A stretch of 64,000 nt of DNA from Georgenia sp. SYP-B2076 (GCF_003991205.1 NZ_RXOZ01000008.1:1-64000), one strand, 5' to 3'. Shown: positions 10,167 to 21,094, counted from the stretch's first letter. Notes: generated from the sequence alone by a model not told the origin. Numbers and translations: made by a program.

Positions 10167-11222
10167 ATGAAGGCTCTCGTGTACCACGGGCCCGGGGAGA
10201 AGGCGTGGGAGGACGTGCCCGACCCGACGATCACGGCGCCCACGGACGTCATCGTGCGCATGGACACGACCACGATCTGCGGCACCGACCTGCACATCCT
10301 GGGGGGCGACGTCCCGGCCGTCACGCCGGGGCGGATCCTCGGCCACGAGGGGGTCGGGACGGTCACCGAGGTCGGTGCCGCCGTGTCCACGGTGGCGGTC
10401 GGCGACCGGGTGATCCTCTCCTGCATCAGCGCGTGCGGCCGGTGCTCGTACTGCCACCGGGGGCTGTACGCGCACTGCCTCGCGGACGAGGGCGCGAGCG
10501 GGATCGGCTGGATCCTCGGCCACCTCATCGACGGCACTCAGGCCGAGCTCGTCCGCGTGCCGTTCGCGGACAACTCGCTGTACAAGGTGCCCGAGAGGGT
10601 CAGCGACGAGGCCGCCGTCATGCTCTCCGACATCCTGCCGACGGGCTTCGAGATCGGCGTGCGCTACGGCAGGGTCAAGCCGGGCGACGTCGTGGCCGTG
10701 GTCGGCGCCGGCCCGGTCGGGCTCGCCGCGATGATGACGGCCGGCCTCTACGGGGCCGCGCGGGTCATCGCGCTGGACCTGGACGACAACCGCGTCGAGC
10801 AGGCCCGGGCCTTCGGGGCGACCGACGGCGTCAACAGCGGCGATGCCGACTGGGCCGAGCAGGTCATGGGCATGACCGACGGCCTCGGCGTCGACGTCGC
10901 CATCGAGGCCGTGGGGATCCCCGCCACGTTCGACGCCTGCACCGCGATCGTGCGTCCCGGCGGGACCGTCGCCAACGTCGGGGTGCACGGCAAGCCGGTC
11001 GAGCTCGCGCTCCAGGACCTGTGGATCAAGGACATCGCCATCACCATGGGCCTGGTGAGCACCTCGACGACCGAGATGCTGCTCAGGCTCGTCGCCCAGC
11101 ACAAGCTCGCCGCCGAGCAGTTCGCCACCCACCGCTTCGGCTTCGACCAGGTGCTGGAGGCCTACGACACGTTCGGCCGGGCGGCGGAGACGAAGGCCCT
11201 CAAGGTCGTCATCAGCCGCTGA
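10167..11222 (+). CDS. Zinc-dependent alcohol dehydrogenase
   Basis: A 351-residue medium-chain dehydrogenase. Catalytic zinc ligands are Cys38, His60 and Glu61 (ICGTD, GHEGVG); structural zinc ligands are Cys90, Cys93, Cys96 and Cys104 (CGRCSYCHRGLYAHC). The NAD(P) Rossmann motif VVGAGPVGLAA lies near 175-185. The sequence type (MKALVYHGPGEKAWEDVPDP, then GASGIGWILGHLIDGTQAE) matches bacterial short-alcohol dehydrogenases that oxidise ethanol, isopropanol or butanediol; the substrate is not decidable. A GGGAGG site lies 8 bases before the ATG. Its 3' end overlaps the convergent methyltransferase gene by 11 bp. Confidence 0.9.
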   Translation: MKALVYHGPGEKAWEDVPDPTITAPTDVIVRMDTTTICGTDLHILGGDVPAVTPGRILGHEGVGTVTEVGAAVSTVAVGDRVILSCISACGRCSYCHRGLYAHCLADEGASGIGWILGHLIDGTQAELVRVPFADNSLYKVPERVSDEAAVMLSDILPTGFEIGVRYGRVKPGDVVAVVGAGPVGLAAMMTAGLYGAARVIALDLDDNRVEQARAFGATDGVNSGDADWAEQVMGMTDGLGVDVAIEAVGIPATFDACTAIVRPGGTVANVGVHGKPVELALQDLWIKDIAITMGLVSTSTTEMLLRLVAQHKLAAEQFATHRFGFDQVLEAYDTFGRAAETKALKVVISR

Positions 11223-12438
11223 CCGGCTCGACGACGAGCACGCTCTGGTGCCCGGCGAGCCGGGTGAGCACGATCGTGGTGCTCACCCGGCCCCGGAGCC
11301 CGAGCTGGCGCCGCAGCTGCTCGGGCTCGACGGCGGTGCCCCGCTTCTTGATGGTCAGGGCGCCGACGTCCCGCGCGCGCAGGTACGCCCGGAGCCGCTT
11401 GAGGCCGAAGGGGAAGTGGTCCAGGATTCGGTACGCCGTCGCGAACGGCGTGGGCGCGAGGGCGTCCGCGGTGAGGTAGGCGATGTCCGGGCTGACCAGG
11501 CCCGCGCCGAGGATCTCCGCCGTGCGGGCCACGAGCCCGGCGCGGATGACGGCGCCGTCCGGCTCGTAGAGGTACGCGCCGACGTCGCGCACCTCGCCGG
11601 CCCGCGCGGGCGCCGCGGCCGTGCCGCCCGCGGTGCCCAGGGCCGCGTCGGACTCGAGCAGGACGTGCGTGGACCCCTCGGCAAGGACGAGCGCGGAGCG
11701 CCCGGGGCCCTCGGGCGCCAGAGGCCCGAACCACAGCCCGGCCTCGACGACGTCGCCGCCCACGCTGACCCACTGCGCGTGGGCGTCGTGCGGCAGCGCC
11801 CCGTACGGGATGCCGGGCGCGACCTTCATGCCCAGGGCGGGGACGGTGGCGCGCAGCGCGAGTAGGGCGTCCAGGGGCGGGGAGTACGCGGCGGGGTCGA
11901 AGATGCGCCGGCCGCCGCCGGTCCGGCGCGCGGGGTCGGCGAAGACGGCGTCGACGCCGGCCGCCGCCAGGTCCAGGGTGAGGGCGTCGCCGTGACGGAC
12001 GGAGGCGGTGGGGAACCGGCGCAGGTTCGCCGTCGCCAGCGCCGCCGTCGCCTCGTCGGCCTCGACGGCCAGGACCGGCACGCCCAGCGCGGACAGCGCC
12101 ATGGCGTCGCCGCCGAGCCCGCAGCCCAGGTCCGCCACCAGGCGGCTGCCCGCGTCGGCGTAGCGGCGGGCGTGGTGGGCCGCCACGCCCAGGCGGGTGG
12201 CCTGCTCGAGGCCGGCGGGCGTGAACAGCATGCCGGCGGCGAGGTCGCCGAACTTCGCGACGGCGCGGGCGCGCAGCCGCGACTGGGTCAGCGCGGCGGC
12301 GATGAGGTCCGGGTCCAGCCCACGCGCCCGCAGCTCGGTCGACAGGTGCAGCACCGCGTCCTCGGAGTACGGCGGCAGCTGGGCGAGCAGCTCCTCGCCC
12401 TCGGGGGCGAGAAGCTTGGTCAGGGAGGCGGCGTCCAC
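11212..12438 (-). CDS. Class I SAM-dependent methyltransferase, THUMP-like
   Basis: 408 residues. An N-terminal helical part (about 1-95) is followed by a Rossmann methyltransferase core with motif I VADLGCGLGGDAMAL near 102-116, the acidic VLAVEAD and the loop AVFADPARRTGG. The C-terminal region (about 330-400), with FGLKRLRAYLRARDVGALTIKKRG, is the THUMP-like domain of this Actinomycete family. The substrate is unknown; tRNA or rRNA is a guess from domain type. It is convergent with the alcohol dehydrogenase and overlaps its last 11 bp. Confidence 0.8.
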   Translation of the reverse strand: MDAASLTKLLAPEGEELLAQLPPYSEDAVLHLSTELRARGLDPDLIAAALTQSRLRARAVAKFGDLAAGMLFTPAGLEQATRLGVAAHHARRYADAGSRLVADLGCGLGGDAMALSALGVPVLAVEADEATAALATANLRRFPTASVRHGDALTLDLAAAGVDAVFADPARRTGGGRRIFDPAAYSPPLDALLALRATVPALGMKVAPGIPYGALPHDAHAQWVSVGGDVVEAGLWFGPLAPEGPGRSALVLAEGSTHVLLESDAALGTAGGTAAAPARAGEVRDVGAYLYEPDGAVIRAGLVARTAEILGAGLVSPDIAYLTADALAPTPFATAYRILDHFPFGLKRLRAYLRARDVGALTIKKRGTAVEPEQLRRQLGLRGRVSTTIVLTRLAGHQSVLVVEPVSG

Positions 12439-12504
12439 CGCTCGATCCTGCCACCCGCGCCGCGCCGGGCCGCCGCGGGGCGCAGGCCGCCCGGACCGTC
12501 GGGC

Positions 12505-13260
12505 TCAGTCCGCCCTGATCGTCGGGCGCAGGCGGCCCAGCGGGCGGGCGAGCAGCCGCACCGTGAGCGCCGCGGCCACCGCCTGCGCGGCGAGCATGCC
12601 GACCAGGACGAGCAGCTGGAGCTGGGCGGCCTGCAGCGGCGCGGCGCCGCCGAGCAGCATGCCGACGAAGGCCCCCGGCAGGGTCACGAGGCCGGCGCTC
12701 CTCGTCTGGTCGACGATCGGCACGAGGGCCCGCGCGACGGCGCGCCGCCCCAGGGGCGCGACCGCCTGCTCCGGCGGCGCGCCCAGGGCGAGCCATCCCT
12801 CGACCTCGGACCAGGTGCCGGCGACGTCGTCGTGCAGGCGCCCGCCGGAGAGGGAGGCCGCCGTCATCGCGCCGCCGATCACCTGGGCGGCGTAGGGCAG
12901 GACGGCCTGCGGCGCGCGCACGAGGGCGCCGCTGGTCAGCGCCACCGCGGTCACCGTGGCGGCGCCCGCGGCGACGGCGACGGCCAGCGCGGGCGCCACC
13001 GCCCATCCCAGGCCCACCCGGCGGGTCGCGGTCGCCGTCGCGACGACGAGCATGACGGCCAGGTAGGGGACGAGCGCGCCGGGGTGGGAGAAGATCCAGC
13101 CGATCAGCGCGGCGACGGCGACGAGCTGGACGGCCGCGCGCGCCACCGCGACGAGGGCGTCCGCCCGTGCCCTCGCCCCGGCCCAGGCCAGCGCGCCGAC
13201 GGCGACGAGCACCAGGGCGGCGACGGCGAGGAGGAGGGGGAGGACGTCTTCCGAGATCAC
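12505..13260 (-). CDS. ABC transporter permease, FetB/UPF0014 family
   Basis: A polytopic protein with about seven membrane helices and the UPF0014/FetB core: VARAAVQLVAVAALIGWIF, the MTAASLSGGR segment and SAGLVTLPGAFVGMLLGG near the C-terminal third. FetB works with the ATPase FetA, and FetAB is proposed to export iron in E. coli; no FetA gene is in the window. I start at the GTG at 13260 (251 residues), because a GGGAGGA site lies 10 bases before it. An upstream GTG at 13308 would add 16 residues but would put coding sequence over the CIRCE operator of groES. Confidence 0.78.
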   Translation of the reverse strand: MISEDVLPLLLAVAALVLVAVGALAWAGARARADALVAVARAAVQLVAVAALIGWIFSHPGALVPYLAVMLVVATATATRRVGLGWAVAPALAVAVAAGAATVTAVALTSGALVRAPQAVLPYAAQVIGGAMTAASLSGGRLHDDVAGTWSEVEGWLALGAPPEQAVAPLGRRAVARALVPIVDQTRSAGLVTLPGAFVGMLLGGAAPLQAAQLQLLVLVGMLAAQAVAAALTVRLLARPLGRLRPTIRAD

Positions 13261-13297
13261 TGGGGCAGTGTCCTCCCTGACGGGCGCGCCGGGCACG

Positions 13298-13324
13298 TTG
13301 GCACTCACCTTGACCGAGTGCTAA
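13298..13324 (+). promoter_or_regulatory. CIRCE operator (HrcA site) for groES
   Basis: TTGGCACTC and GAGTGCTAA flank a 9-base spacer, the exact CIRCE geometry with one mismatch from the consensus TTAGCACTC-N9-GAGTGCTAA. HrcA binds this element and represses chaperonin genes until heat stress. The operator covers the -35 hexamer (13310-13315). Confidence 0.92.
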
Positions 13325-13338
13325 CTCGGGCCTAGATT
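13310..13338 (+). promoter_or_regulatory. Sigma-A-type promoter of groES
   Basis: -35 TTGACC (13310-13315), a 17-base spacer and -10 TAGATT (13333-13338). This is the best full promoter in the window. It gives a leader of about 130 bases before the groES GTG. Confidence 0.8.
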
Positions 13339-13476
13339 TGGACCAGGCGCGGCCCTTCGGGGTCGCGGCGGCGCACCGGATCCTCTCGTGCTCGACCCCC
13401 GCGACGGCGGGCGCGTCTGGGGAAGGCGGCGCATTCCCTCATCTGTCCCATCACTCATGCGAAGGGGAGGTCCGTA

Positions 13477-13773
13477 GTGTCGGTCTCCATCAAGCCGCTC
13501 GAGGACCGCATTGTCGTGCAGACGCTCGAGGCAGAGCAGACCACGGCATCCGGTCTGGTCATCCCGGACACCGCCAAGGAGAAGCCCCAGGAGGGCACCG
13601 TCCTTGCGGTGGGCCCGGGCCGTGTCGACGACAACGGCAACCGCGTTCCGCTCGACGTCGCCGTCGGCGACGTCGTCATCTACAGCAAGTACGGCGGCAC
13701 CGAGGTGAAGTACGCGGGCGAGGACTACCTCATCCTCTCCGCGCGCGACATCCTCGCGATCGTCGAGAAGTGA
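13477..13773 (+). CDS. groES: Co-chaperonin GroES
   Basis: 98 residues, full length for the 10-kDa lid of the GroEL chamber. [10 protein letters not shown] opens the protein, the mobile loop [19 protein letters not shown] is at about 22-40 and the chain ends in [15 protein letters not shown]. The GTG start has a GGGGAGG site at a good distance. groEL is not downstream: a strong terminator follows at once, so the gene is monocistronic. This is known in Actinomycetes whose groEL copies sit elsewhere. Regulation by HrcA is expected from the CIRCE element. Confidence 0.97.
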   Translation: MSVSIKPLEDRIVVQTLEAEQTTASGLVIPDTAKEKPQEGTVLAVGPGRVDDNGNRVPLDVAVGDVVIYSKYGGTEVKYAGEDYLILSARDILAIVEK

Positions 13774-13791
13774 CCAGCTTCTAGCTGACGA

Positions 13792-13830
13792 ACGAAGCCC
13801 CGGACCTCCTTGGGAGGTCCGGGGCTTCGT
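13792..13830. terminator. Bidirectional terminator between groES and whiB
   Basis: An 18-bp perfect stem (13792-13809 with 13813-13830) with a 3-base loop TTG. It sits between the convergent groES and whiB genes and can serve both. Confidence 0.85.
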
Positions 13831-13935
13831 CATTCCCCTGCGGCGGCGTCGTCGGTGCGGGGAGAGGACGTATGGCTCGTGCGGGTGGGTGGCCGGCGCG
13901 GGAGTCTGGGCGCGTGGCCTCGGGTGCGGCGACGG

Positions 13936-14226
13936 TCAGGAGGCGCGGCGCTGCGTGCGGGTCAGGATTGCCTGGCGGTCGTCCTCGCTCAGGCCGCCCC
14001 ACACCCCGTAGGGCTCGCGCACCGCCAGTGCGTGCGCCCGGCACTGCTGGACCACCGGGCACGTCGCGCAGACCGCCTTGGCGGCCTCGTCGCGGCGGCG
14101 CCGCGTGCCGCCCCGCTCACCCTCCGGGTGGAAGAAGAGGTCGGGGTCCGCGTCCCGGCATGCGCCTTCGTACTGCCATTCCCACAGCTCCATCACCGGT
14201 CCGGGAAGCCTCGAGAGCTCAGCCAT
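13936..14226 (-). CDS. WhiB-family transcriptional regulator (WhiB3-like)
   Basis: A 96-residue iron-sulfur regulator found only in Actinomycetes and their phages. The four [4Fe-4S] ligands are present: Cys23, Cys53, Cys56 and Cys62 (CATCPVVQQC). The beta-turn GVWGG follows at about 74-78. The FFHPEGERG segment and EPYGVWGGLS resemble the WhiB3 class, which responds to redox state and nitric oxide; class assignment is tentative. I chose the ATG at 14226 for its AAGGA site; the frame stays open to 14268. A -35/-10 pair lies about 100 bases upstream. Confidence 0.9.
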   Translation of the reverse strand: MAELSRLPGPVMELWEWQYEGACRDADPDLFFHPEGERGGTRRRRDEAAKAVCATCPVVQQCRAHALAVREPYGVWGGLSEDDRQAILTRTQRRAS

Positions 14227-14326
14227 CGTCCATCCTTCCGTCGTGCCTGCTGTTGACGGTGCTGACACCGTCCGGGAGCGATGCCGTCATCCCTCCCGGG
14301 CGGCGTTCGCGCATTGCCGCCTGCAC

Positions 14327-14356
14327 ACCGTAGCAATCGATGCACAACTTGTTCAA
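14327..14356 (-). promoter_or_regulatory. Probable whiB promoter
   Basis: On the minus strand, TTGAAC (14356-14351), an 18-base spacer and TACGGT (14332-14327). The divergent region 14269-14467 also holds short repeats of CTTG and TTCAAG around 14348-14380 that may be operator sites. Confidence 0.5.
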
Positions 14357-14467
14357 GACCCTTGCGCAAGCAGTTCAAGGGGCTTTGGTCCCGGCATTGG
14401 GGCGTGGCTGAGTGGCGTCAGGCTTTCGATCGCGTCAAGATCGATTCATGACGACGGAGCGCGTGCG

Positions 14468-17181
<2,714 letters not shown>

Positions 17182-17241
17182 GCACCGCGCCGCCGCGCCC
17201 TCACGGGTGCGTCGACGCACCGGGGCGCGACGGCCCGAACG

Positions 17242-17269
17242 CCGCCCGGCCGCGCTCGCGGCCGGGCGG
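17242..17269. terminator. Terminator between guaB and the exonuclease gene
   Basis: A 12-bp perfect GC stem (17242-17253 with 17258-17269) with a 4-base loop. It lies between convergent genes and can act in both directions. Confidence 0.7.
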
Positions 17270-17277
17270 ATCGTGTC

Positions 17278-18057
17278 TCAGCGAGGCGCGGCGCCGGCGG
17301 ACGCGCCGACCGGCGCGGCGAGCTCCGCGGCCAGCCCCTGGGCCAGCTTCTCGACGAGTGGCATGGGCCAGCCGAGCACGGCGCCGGGCCCGGTGTAGCC
17401 CTGGGTGCGCCGCCAGGCGTTGAAGCCCTCGGCCCACTGGCGGTGCTTGGTGACCTGCCAGCTGTGCACCTCCTGGAGGGACTGGCTCGCCACCTCCGGG
17501 TAGCGGTGGGCGATGCCGGCGAGGACATCGAGCGTGGCGACGACGTCCACCTCGGCGGTGTGGAGGTTCTCCTGCTCCGGAACCGCGTAGTGCACGCACA
17601 GGTCCTGGAGCTTGCGCTTGCCGCGCCGGTAGCGGTCCAGCCCCCGGTCGAGCACGAGCGGGTCGAGGACCGGCATGCAGTCGCGGCCGAGGCGCTCCGC
17701 CAGGAGCGGCAGGCCGTGACGGTCGAGCTCGTTCTCCAGGATGGCCAGGTCGAACGCGGCGTTGAACGCGACCACCGGCACGCCGGCGCGCTGCGCCTCC
17801 GCGATGAGGGCGGCGATCTCCTCGAGCGCCTGCGGCGGCGGCACGCCGTCCGCGCGGGCGCGCTCGGTGCTGATCCCGTGGATGGCGCTCGCGCCCTCCG
17901 GGATCTCGACGCCTGGATCGATCAGCCAGGTGCGTGTGCGCGTGCCCGCCGCGTCGCGGCGGACCAGCGCCGCGGTGACGATCCGGTCGGTGGTGACGTC
18001 CACCCCGGTGGTCTCGGTGTCAAACCCTAGGAACGGTCCGGTCGACCAGCTGCTCAT
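17278..18057 (-). CDS. DEDD-type 3'-5' exonuclease (DnaQ-like)
   Basis: A 259-residue protein with exonuclease motif I FLGFDTETTGVD (Asp and Glu of DEDD), motif II VAFNAAFDLAILENE near 105-119 and motif III HTAEVDVVATLDVL near 165-178. These are the acidic ligands for two metal ions in the RNase T/DnaQ superfamily. This Actinomycete branch stands alone, without a polymerase domain, and may proofread DNA or trim RNA; the substrate is not known. The ATG at 18057 has a strong AGGAGG site. Confidence 0.88.
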   Translation of the reverse strand: MSSWSTGPFLGFDTETTGVDVTTDRIVTAALVRRDAAGTRTRTWLIDPGVEIPEGASAIHGISTERARADGVPPPQALEEIAALIAEAQRAGVPVVAFNAAFDLAILENELDRHGLPLLAERLGRDCMPVLDPLVLDRGLDRYRRGKRKLQDLCVHYAVPEQENLHTAEVDVVATLDVLAGIAHRYPEVASQSLQEVHSWQVTKHRQWAEGFNAWRRTQGYTGPGAVLGWPMPLVEKLAQGLAAELAAPVGASAGAAPR

Positions 18058-18248
18058 GGGTACCTCCTTCGAATGATCTGCACTGTGCCAGCGGCCACCG
18101 ACATCGCCCGGGAGGCGGCCGGGCGTGCCCGGGTGAGCCCGCGCACGCCGGCCGCGCCGTCGGCCGCCCGGGCACGTCGGCGTCCGCCGGGCCACGCGGG
18201 TGCCCGCCCGGCCGCGCCGGCGGCCCGCGCGCAGCCGCGGGCGGGCCC

Positions 18249-18254
18249 TACCCT
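18249..18254 (+). promoter_or_regulatory. -10 hexamer TACCCT of the Nudix gene
   Basis: TACCCT, 7 bases, then GTG at 18262; no ribosome-binding site. The frame is open further upstream, so this hexamer decides the start. Confidence 0.55.
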
Positions 18255-18261
18255 GGGGGGC

Positions 18262-18987
18262 GTGAACACCGTCAACCCGTCGGCCGGGCCGGGCCCGGCC
18301 GCGGTCCACGGCGCGCGCGACGCTCTGGACCGGCTCGCCCACCGGGCGCGCGCCGGGACGGTCCGCCCGCTCGCCGGCGTCCACGCCTTCGACCCCGCCG
18401 TCGCCGCCGGCTACCGGGCCGCGGCGGTGATGATCCTGTTCGCGCCCACCCCCGCGGCCGGGAAGCCTGCCCCCGAGCCCGGCGTCGACGTCTTCCTCGT
18501 GCAGCGCTCGCCGCACCTGCGCGACCACCCGGGGCAGATCGCCCTGCCCGGCGGGCGGATCGAGGAGACCGACGCGGGGGAGGCCGCCGGGGCCCTGCGC
18601 GAGACGCACGAGGAGATCGGCCTGGACCCCTCGCGCATCGAGGTGCTCGCCAAGCTGCCCCCGGTCCTCGTGCCGGTGAGCCGGTTCGTCGTCACGCCGG
18701 TGCTGGGGTGGACCGACGACGCGGACAAGGCCACCGACGTCGAGCCCGGCGAGGTGCTGCACACGATCCGGGTGCCGGTGGGGGCGCTGCTCGACCCGGC
18801 CACCCGCGCCGCGGTGACCATCGTCGGGCGGCGCAGCGCCGGGTTCCGCGTCCCCACCGGCTGGGTGTGGGGCTTCACCGGGAACCTGCTCGACCACGTC
18901 TTCACCGAGCTGGGATGGACACGGCCGTGGGACACCACCCGCGAGGTGCCCATGCGCCTCGACCGGGGGCTCGTCATCCCGGCGTGA
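18262..18987 (+). CDS. Nudix hydrolase, probable CoA pyrophosphatase
   Basis: 241 residues. The segment FLVQRSPHLRDHPGQIALPGG (positions about 77-97) fits the CoA-pyrophosphatase (NudL, UPF0035) signature. It is followed by a Nudix box in that family's form, with LRETHEEIGL carrying the metal-binding glutamates. Such enzymes split CoA and its derivatives into 4'-phosphopantetheine and adenosine 3',5'-bisphosphate. The first 30 residues are Pro/Ala/Gly-rich and not conserved. It is divergent from the exonuclease gene. Confidence 0.86.
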   Translation: MNTVNPSAGPGPAAVHGARDALDRLAHRARAGTVRPLAGVHAFDPAVAAGYRAAAVMILFAPTPAAGKPAPEPGVDVFLVQRSPHLRDHPGQIALPGGRIEETDAGEAAGALRETHEEIGLDPSRIEVLAKLPPVLVPVSRFVVTPVLGWTDDADKATDVEPGEVLHTIRVPVGALLDPATRAAVTIVGRRSAGFRVPTGWVWGFTGNLLDHVFTELGWTRPWDTTREVPMRLDRGLVIPA

Positions 18988-19072
18988 GCAGGCCGGGCCG
19001 TCCCGGATGCGGGCCTGAAGGCGCGGTGCGACGCTCGGGAGGACCCACCCGCCGCATCGTCAGGAGCGCTTC

Positions 19073-19363
19073 ATGTCCGACCTGACCGCCAAGACGGTCG
19101 CCTTCGTCACCTCGCAGAAGGACATCGAGGAGGCGGAGCTCACCGGCCCGTGGAAGGCCCTGCGCGACGCCGGCGCCCGCACCGTGCTCATCGCCCCCGA
19201 GGCCGGCGAGGTCGCCACCGTCATCAGCGACGACCATCGACGCCCTCAGCTGAGCACGGCGGCGGGGCGCGGCCCGGGGCAGGGCCGCGCCCGCCGCGGT
19301 GCTCCTCCGCGGCGCGGGTCCAGGAGGCGGCCCGACCCGCGGAGCGTCGTACCCGGACGGTAG
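19073..19363 (+). pseudogene. Remnant of a DJ-1/PfpI family gene
   Basis: The ATG at 19073 has an AGGAG site, and the first 50-odd codons read as a normal PfpI N-terminus (KTVAFVTSQKDIEEAEL, then GARTVLIAPEAGEVATV). After residue 54 (about 19234) the frame turns into Arg/Pro/Gly-rich shadow sequence and stops at 19363, whereas the family runs to about 180 residues and needs a nucleophilic Cys that is absent. In another frame 19233-19253 reads TIDALS and a stop, which looks like a natural C-terminus. That suggests an internal deletion of roughly 350-400 bp that joined the two ends out of frame. Confidence 0.65.
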
Positions 19364-19366
19364 CCT
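19361..19366 (+). promoter_or_regulatory. -10 hexamer TAGCCT of leaderless guaB3
   Basis: TAGCCT, 6 bases, then the GTG at 19373. Confidence 0.55.
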
Positions 19367-19372
19367 CGGACG

Positions 19373-20500
19373 GTGACCAACGAGATCGAGATCGGCCGTG
19401 GAAAGAGCGCCCGCCGCGCGTACAGCTTCGACGACATCGCCGTCGTCCCGTCCCGGCGCACCCGGGACCCGGAGGACGTCTCGGTGAGCTGGCAGATCGA
19501 CGCGTACCACGTCGACCTGCCGGTGCTCGCAGCGCCGATGGACTCGGTGATGAGCCCCGCCACCGCCATCGCGCTCGGCCGGCTCGGCGGCATCGGCGTT
19601 CTCGACCTGGAGGGGCTGTGGACCCGGTACGAGGACCCGGAGCCGCTGCTCGCGGAGATCGTGGGCCTGCCTGTCGAGCGGACCACGGCGCGCATGCAGG
19701 AGATCTACTCGGAGCCCATCAAGCCCGAGCTCATCACGGCGCGCCTGCGGGAGATCCGCGCCGCCGGCGTCACCGTCGCCGGCAGCCTGTCCCCGCAGCG
19801 CACCCAGGAGCACTGGCGCACCGTCGTCGAGGCCGGCGTCGACCTGTTCATCATCCGCGGCACGACCGTCTCCGCCGAGCACGTCTCCTCCCGCGCCGAG
19901 CCCCTGAACCTCAAGCGCTTCATCTACGAGCTGGACGTGCCGGTCATCGTCGGCGGCGCGGCGACCTACACCGCCGCCCTGCACCTGATGCGCACCGGCG
20001 CAGCCGGCGTGCTCGTGGGCTTCGGTGGCGGCGCGGCGCACACCACCCGGCGCTCCCTCGGCATCCACGCGCCCATGGCGACCGCCGTCGCCGACGTCGC
20101 CGCCGCGCGCCGCGACTACATGGACGAGTCCGGCGGCCGGTACGTCCACGTCATCGCGGACGGCGGGGTCGGCCGCTCCGGCGACCTCGTCAAGGCCATC
20201 GCCTGCGGCGCGGACGCCGTCATGCTCGGCGCCGCGCTGGCCCGCGCCACCGAGGCGCCCGGCCACGGCTGGCACTGGGGCTCCGAGGCCCACCACCCCG
20301 AGCTGCCCCGCGGCGAGCGGGTCCAGGTCGGCACCGTGGGCACCATGGCCGAGATCCTCCACGGGCCCAGCCGGACGGCGGACGGCACGCTCAACCTCAT
20401 CGGCGCCCTGCGCCGGACGATGGCCACCACGGGCTACTCCGACGCCAAGGAGTTCCAGCGCGTGGAGGTCGTCGTCTCCCCGTACGACCCCCTGAAGTAG
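19373..20500 (+). CDS. guaB3: GuaB3 family IMP dehydrogenase-related protein
   Basis: A 375-residue barrel of the IMPDH/GMP reductase superfamily without CBS domains. It opens with ARRAYSFDDIAVVPSRRT and contains APMDSVMSP, IRGTTVSAEHVSS and the K+/phosphate loop. Where IMPDH has GPGSICTTR, this protein reads GGGAAHTTR, so the catalytic Cys is replaced by His223. The C-terminal HVIADGGVGRSGDLVKAIACGADAVMLG phosphate-binding region is intact. GuaB3 proteins occur across Actinomycetes next to guaB. Their reaction is unsettled, and without the Cys the covalent IMPDH chemistry is not expected here. Confidence 0.88.
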   Translation: MTNEIEIGRGKSARRAYSFDDIAVVPSRRTRDPEDVSVSWQIDAYHVDLPVLAAPMDSVMSPATAIALGRLGGIGVLDLEGLWTRYEDPEPLLAEIVGLPVERTTARMQEIYSEPIKPELITARLREIRAAGVTVAGSLSPQRTQEHWRTVVEAGVDLFIIRGTTVSAEHVSSRAEPLNLKRFIYELDVPVIVGGAATYTAALHLMRTGAAGVLVGFGGGAAHTTRRSLGIHAPMATAVADVAAARRDYMDESGGRYVHVIADGGVGRSGDLVKAIACGADAVMLGAALARATEAPGHGWHWGSEAHHPELPRGERVQVGTVGTMAEILHGPSRTADGTLNLIGALRRTMATTGYSDAKEFQRVEVVVSPYDPLK

Positions 20501-20521
20501 GGCCCGCCGCCGCGCCCCGGC

Positions 20522-20563
20522 CGCCACGCAGCCGCCGCCCACCGGCGCGGCGAGTGCGTGGCG
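20522..20563 (+). terminator. Hairpin after guaB3
   Basis: A 9-bp outer stem (20522-20530 with 20555-20563) whose 24-base loop can fold further through GCCGC/GCGGC pairing. It lies 21 bases after the guaB3 stop. Confidence 0.5.
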
Positions 20564-20692
20564 CCCGGGCCGCTGCTGCGCCCGGCGACACCCTCCGCGG
20601 AGATGCCGCCCTGGTCCGGGCCGGTCGATAGGCTCGCACGGAAGGCACGTTCGGACGATGTCCGTTCGTATCCCTGCTCCGGAAGGATCGCC

Positions 20693-20959
20693 ATGGCTCA
20701 GCGCAGTGCCGTCGTCGCCTCGAAGGTCGGGCTCCACGCCCGGCCCGCCGCCCTCTTCGTCAGGGCAGTGCTCGACTCCGGCGTCCCGGTGACGCTCTCG
20801 CGGGGCGGCTCGGAGCCGGTGGACGCCGGCAGCATCCTCGCCGTCATGGCCCTCGGCGCCCAGCACGGCGACGAGGTGGTCCTCGCCGCCGAGGGCGCGG
20901 GCGCGGAGCAGGTCCTCGACGACCTCGCGGCGCTGGTCCAGACCGACCTCGACGCCTGA
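20693..20959 (+). CDS. ptsH: Phosphocarrier protein HPr
   Basis: An 88-residue phosphotransferase-system carrier. His15 in GLHARPAALF receives phosphate from enzyme I and passes it to sugar-specific EIIA domains. Ser47 in GSILAVMAL is at the regulatory serine position that HPr kinase uses in Firmicutes, though that kinase is not common in Actinomycetes. Neither enzyme I nor any EII gene is in the window. The ATG at 20693 follows GGAAGGA; a longer frame upstream lacks homology. Confidence 0.93.
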   Translation: MAQRSAVVASKVGLHARPAALFVRAVLDSGVPVTLSRGGSEPVDAGSILAVMALGAQHGDEVVLAAEGAGAEQVLDDLAALVQTDLDA

Positions 20960-21094
20960 GCCGCCCGCCGTCCAGCTGGCGGGACATCCCCGTCCCGACC
21001 CGCCGGTGAAATGGATCACGGCGGCGCCGGTGGGCCAGGATGGGTGGCAGAAGGCGCCGGTCCGCGCCGACCACCTCGAGAGTATGGAGCAGCA

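Noticed and set aside
13477-13773. groES-groEL operon
   Set aside because: A strong terminator follows groES and the next gene is a convergent whiB; no groEL is present.
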